Source: Clarkia xantiana subsp. parviflora
Taxonomy: Eukaryota; Streptophyta; Magnoliopsida; Myrtales; Onagraceae
Length of the DNA stretch: 64,000 nt
NCBI GenBank assembly: GCA_036873135.1
Contig: JAPTYO010000007.1
Coordinates: 20,876,763-20,940,762, forward strand
Reading direction: 5' to 3'
Position 1 is the first letter of the stretch. Every line of letters starts with the position of its first letter. Shown in pieces: positions 60,335-64,000 of the stretch. The notes under the pieces were generated by a model. It made no database searches and had not been told where the DNA came from. It saw nothing but the letters and a program-made list of their open reading frames with translations. A program made the translations under genes and the position numbers.

Positions 60335-61325
60335 ATTTAGAGTTGAAGTATATTTATAGTTTGTATTTATATTATATTGTTTAGGTTTTTTTCTCTTTAA
60401 AACTTTATATTAAATGATGAACTAGCTTAGTAGAGTGAACCCTATAAAGCTAAAACTAGACTAACTCTACCAAACTTAACAATTCCAAAAAAATTGTTTT
60501 AGTTTACTGTTTTTTTTTGGAAGAATAGTTTACGGTTGAGTACTTTTAAGTTTTGTGTATTTTTTGAGTTTTTTTTTTTTAAAAAAAAACTTTATTAGAT
60601 ATGTTGAAAAGTTTGGCAGGTTAAACCTAAATAGAAAAATTTAGGTGAACAATTTGGTTGGGTGAATTCTACAACCCTAAAATTGAACAGACAATTCGTC
60701 TAATTTTGTCCCTCTTAGATTTACAATGTTAAACTGTTCACTAATTCTAACAGGATTTTAAGAAAAAAAAACATAAAAAAAATATCGAGTTTTGTCGCTA
60801 CTAACAAAAAAGTTGTATCGCTAATGTCATTAGCTGCACAAGCTAATTTCATATTTAATTTTGAACAATTTACTAATTGTGTATTTGATTGTTCAAATAG
60901 TATCTATTAGTGAAAGTTTTCTTTTATTTTTAGCTAGCTCAATTGTAGTAATACTTTTTTCAAAGTAGTAATACTAACACGTGGGGATGTTTGTTAATTA
61001 ATATTCATAGTATAAATTTTTAGTTAGGGATGGTTTGAGCCTAAAATTTTATGTCCATAAAAAAATTCAGTTTGATAATTTGCTTTTTTAATTTTTTAGT
61101 TTCTGAAAAGAATAAATATATATATATATTTAAAGGAAACACTTGTATTATTGTACACCAGATAACAACGCGTGTTAAGATCCAGATCCTTCACAAGTAA
61201 AGAAAAAAAAAAGAGGGGGTATAGAGCCCAATTACTATTGCACGACCTTTTTATAGCTTGGACCGCAATTCAATTAGTATAACAATATGTTTGTCTTGGG
61301 ACGATCGATCAATTCGCCATTTGAA
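59900..61325. other. AIR12 upstream region and intergenic DNA
   Basis: The first 150 bp should hold the AIR12 promoter and leader. A T-run of about 30 lies at 60300-60330. The rest is AT-rich without a recognised gene. Confidence 0.55.
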
Positions 61326-61383
61326 ACACCTCATCTTGTTTCCTTATATTTGCAACACCTCATCTCGTTTCCTTATATTTGCA
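61326..61383. repeat. 29-bp tandem duplication
   Basis: Two copies (61326-61354, 61355-61383) starting ACACCTCATCTTGTTTCCTT and ACACCTCATCTCGTTTCCTT, one base different. Confidence 0.95.
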
Positions 61384-61520
61384 ACACCAGTCCAAACTAC
61401 GAGAGTTCCCCCAATAACCTCACAAGAATTCATGCGAGCCAGACCCCCCATGCCCCTTCTGTTAATTTGGGCCTCCCACGACGCATCACAATTGAGTTTG
61501 ATAAAGGTAGTTGGTGATGG
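61384..61520 (-). pseudogene. fragment of plant RNase H-like domain (LINE-type)
   Basis: The minus-strand frame reads TTFIKLNCDASWEAQINRRG, then GMGGLARMNSCEVIGG. This is the beta-hairpin start of the RNase H-like domain of plant LINE-type retrotransposons, with the first catalytic Asp in the NCDA motif. Only about 45 residues are kept. The upstream part ends where the LTR element at 61526 begins, which suggests that insertion split it. Confidence 0.6.
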
Positions 61521-61914
61521 ATAAATGTCCAATTCGGGTTCGTATTTACGCTTCGGGCCTCGCAAACACGTCAAAAATTACATCTCGTCTCAAAAAACGT
61601 CTCCCAAGGGTCAAAACGGTCCGGAAACGCATTTACACGTGACCGGACCGGACATCCGGATTGCTTGCAATCCGGACATCCGGATTGCAGCAATCCGGAC
61701 CTCGCCGAATTGCCCAATTTCGACGAGGTCCGGGTTCCGCCACGGGTATTGCGCGATTGCCGTATCCGCGATTACCGTGTCCGCGATCGCCGTTACGTGT
61801 AGAGAAGTCAAGTTCATGCATTACCAATATGGACAACGGTTCCCGCTTGTTTTCTTGGACCGTCGTCAAACCGCTATAAAACCGGGTCCGGTCTCAAGGA
61901 AGCCTATAAATAGG

Positions 61915-61922
61915 AGACCTTG
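61915..61922 (+). promoter_or_regulatory. LTR promoter TATA box
   Basis: TATAAATA in the context GCCTATAAATAGGAG, with another TATAAAA at about 61875. The downstream leader matches that of the element at 1866-14364. Confidence 0.6.
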
Positions 61923-62138
61923 GCCACCCATTTTCACTCACTCTCTCATTTTGCCCAACTTTGGTATTTTGAGCTCTGACTTCTCTCTAGAATTCTCTCT
62001 CTCTAAAAATTACCTTTTTGCCACTATAGTGACTTAGGCATCGGAGAGGGCTCCGCTAGCACCACCCCCCCCCCCCCCCCCCCCTCTCCGTGTTAGCATT
62101 GGTCCTTTGTGCAGGATCCGACACTTGGGACACAGACT

Positions 62139-62287
62139 TGCCGAGTCACAACCTTGCCGGGTCACAGACTTGCCGAGTCACAACCTTGCCGGGTCACAAC
62201 CTTGCCGAGTCACAACCTTGCCGGGTCATAACCTTGCCGGGTCACAACCTTGCCGGGTCACAACCTTGCCGGGTCGCGACCTTTCCG
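62139..62287. repeat. 16-bp tandem repeat in LTR leader
   Basis: About ten copies of ACCTTGCCGGGTCACA with G/A changes. A 16-bp period runs through all three frames, so the open frames here are artefacts. Its position matches the 24-bp repeat of the first element's LTR. Confidence 0.9.
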
Positions 62288-62421
62288 AGACTCAGACCTC
62301 ACGCGGGAGCAAGTCCGAACACTCGTCAGTAGCCCAACCTCCTCCTGACAGAAGGGTTACGGCCCGCACAATTACACAAACCGACGCGTCCTCGTGACCT
62401 CGTTCGTCCCGGACGCGACAT

Positions 62422-62438
62422 TGGCGCCGTCTACGTGA
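62422..62438 (+). other. primer-binding site of second LTR element
   Basis: TGGCGCCGTCTACGTGA directly after the LTR end, sharing TGGCGCCGTCT with the site at 10964-10979. Confidence 0.75.
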
Positions 62439-62470
62439 TTCGAACAAAAAGCTACCGTTCCGCAGAAGCC

Positions 62471-64000
62471 ATGACGAGTGATCACAACCCTCCCGAAGAG
62501 GTACATGAATATGAATCCCAGGCAGAAATGCCGCAGAGCGAGCAAAGAACGGGAACAAACCCGATGCCCACCATTACTCCAGCAATGATGGCTGCGTTGG
62601 AAGAGTTACTCGCATTCCGCGAATCTCTAAAGAACCAATGATATACGGCTCAGCCACCTCCATCCAACCAAGGAGCCTTCCAGTACAAAGGTGTCAACCT
62701 GTTACCTCCTTTGCCTCCAATCAACGAACAAGCTGAGACGATAGGGACAAAGTCTCGAGTCACAAGTCATCAAGTCATACTACACCAAAAGGAGGCATGG
62801 AAACAACCCCCAAAGCAGAATCAAGCAAAACCACCCTCAAGCGTTCAGCAAAGAATAAATTGTCAGCTTCAGTCAAAACGACCTTTTCAAGGAGGTTTCG
62901 AGAAGCCAAATGAAATAAACATCGCCAACTACATTCCCTTGAATGCCTCACTATTCGTGATATTGAGAGAGATGAAAGATGCGAACATATGGAAGGAGCC
63001 AAACAACTTCAGGAAAGGCCAAATGGGAAGAGACAAATACAAGTGGTGTGAAAACCACGAGGTCTTCGGCCACGAAACAGACTGCTGCGTCAGCCTACGC
63101 AGCCGCATTAACAACTTCATCCTTAAAGGCAAATTAAAGCAATTCATTGATCAAGGCGACAGCCCTCCAAAGAAGACTCAGGCAGAGTCATCCAAAGTAC
63201 ACAAGGAAGATCCTTCCATAAGGATAAGCCAAGACGATGCTGCCATCTGTCACAAGGACGGATCGAAAGAACCTGCTAGTGACGACGACATCCCGATTAC
63301 AGGATTGACAACAAGAACCCTGAAGGCAATAATTGAAAAAGAGATACACGTCTCCTGGAAAAAGAGGCAACCACAACAAAAGGGGCTGTTCAAGTCAAAT
63401 GCCCAAAGGATCAAAGAATCCAATCTCGCCAAATGTGTTCCTTTGAACACACCGTTATCTGTCATCCTGAAGGAAATAAAAGAAACCAAGCTGTGGAAAA
63501 AACCCTCTAAATTCCATAAGGGACCACTGGGAGAAGATGTAAGCAAATAGTGTGAAAATCATGAAGCATACGGCCACGAAACCGAAAGCTGTGTTGGACT
63601 AAGATTTCACATAAACAACTTGATCTTAGAAGGAAAAATGAAGAAGTATATCGACCATGGCAATAAGCATCAAATGAGCCCTCGTGTCAAGTCTTCAGAA
63701 AAAGGCAAAGGAAAAGAAATGATAGACGATAATCCACCTATCGCCAAACGCCAGAAAAACAACGTCACTTATGGAACCAATTGTGGCGACTTGTACAATC
63801 TTGGGAGTGTGGATGCACTCCCAGAAAACAAACCTCACCGCCCACTGGAGTCAACAACTGCCTTCCTTGACAAAGGTGTTGAAGAACAACACAAGCAAAG
63901 TAAAACTTGGGGGCATGACATCAACTTTTGTCCATCCCCAAAAGAGGAGATTGAAGAGCTCAACACGCTAGATGCATTGAGAAAATATGTGGCACGTGGC
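62471..64000 (+). pseudogene. gag of Tat-like retrotransposon with duplicated zinc-knuckle module
   Basis: From the ATG at 62471 one frame runs to the window end, broken only by TGA (62639-62641) and TAG (63548-63550). The N-terminal part ends ALEELLAFRESLKNQ, shared with the gag remnant of the first element. A module with YIPLNASLFVILREMKDANI and WCENHEVFGHETDCC, a Cys/His nucleocapsid-type knuckle, then KGKLKQFID, spans about 62920-63165. It occurs again 504 bp later (63424-63666) as VPLNTPLSVILKEIKETK and CENHEAYGHETESC. The TAG replaces the Trp codon that precedes the Cys in copy 1. Protease and pol would lie beyond the window. Confidence 0.75.

Larger units (their letters stand above)
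61526..62420 (+). repeat. 5' LTR of second Tat-like retrotransposon
   Basis: Proposed start TGTCCAATTC (61526) and end CGCGACA (62420), one base before the primer-binding site. The U3 part has inverted ATCCGGATTGC/GCAATCCGG repeats and several CCGCGAT/GCGATT blocks. A TATA box TATAAATA is at 61915-61922. The transcript side contains GACTTAGGCATCGGAGAGGG (about 62031), a C-run (about 62067-62085) and a 16-bp tandem repeat. The left border is inferred, as the other LTR is outside the window. Confidence 0.7.

Noticed and set aside
62090..62397. Frames with PSHNLAGSQ-type repeats in the second LTR
   Set aside because: Produced by the 16-bp tandem repeat in the leader before the PBS.

Overview
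This window is nuclear DNA of a flowering plant, most likely a eudicot. It has spliced genes with GT-AG introns, an AT-rich intergenic background, plant-only gene families, Tat-type Ty3/gypsy retrotransposons, Helitrons, Mutator-like elements and SINE-like elements. I cannot name the species from the sequence.

Layout. 1-650: last exons of a RIN4/NOI protein gene. 1866-14364: a composite LTR retrotransposon read on the minus strand, with three LTRs sharing one 5-bp target duplication. 15146-16951: CDC45, a replication helicase subunit, in a single coding exon. 17590-19198: two Mutator-like inverted-repeat elements between the convergent genes CDC45 and FATA. 19459-22215 (minus): seven-exon FATA acyl-ACP thioesterase with a possible exon 5 frameshift. 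22452-29326: a transposon graveyard with three Helitrons, two SINE-like elements and an inverted-repeat element. 32764-33300 (minus): a small ERF transcription factor with altered DNA-contact residues. 35595-35666 (minus): tRNA-Lys(UUU). 36-46 kb: AT-rich, with foldback elements, a decayed tandem repeat and a probable Helitron. 46235-47605: a second RIN4-family gene. 49709-52368: a divergent cytoplasmic asparaginyl-tRNA synthetase. 54260-56419 and 58377-59899 (both minus): two neighbouring DOMON redox genes, one fused to cytochrome b561 and one GPI-anchored (AIR12-like). 61526-64000: the 5' LTR and gag of a second Tat-like retrotransposon that runs off the window.

The genes are ordinary single-copy loci with unrelated jobs (immunity, DNA replication, plastid fatty-acid export, transcription, translation, plasma-membrane redox). 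From memory, RIN4, CDC45 and FATA1 lie close together on Arabidopsis chromosome 3, as do AIR12 and the NS2 asparaginyl-tRNA synthetase, so the window looks like a collinear block expanded by transposons. I found no clear evidence of a wholly new biological system. The strongest unusual signals are the three-LTR composite with its palindrome array, the FATA frameshift/acceptor problem, the ERF Arg-to-Pro change, the altered class II motifs in the asparaginyl-tRNA synthetase, and the duplicated zinc-knuckle module in the second retrotransposon.
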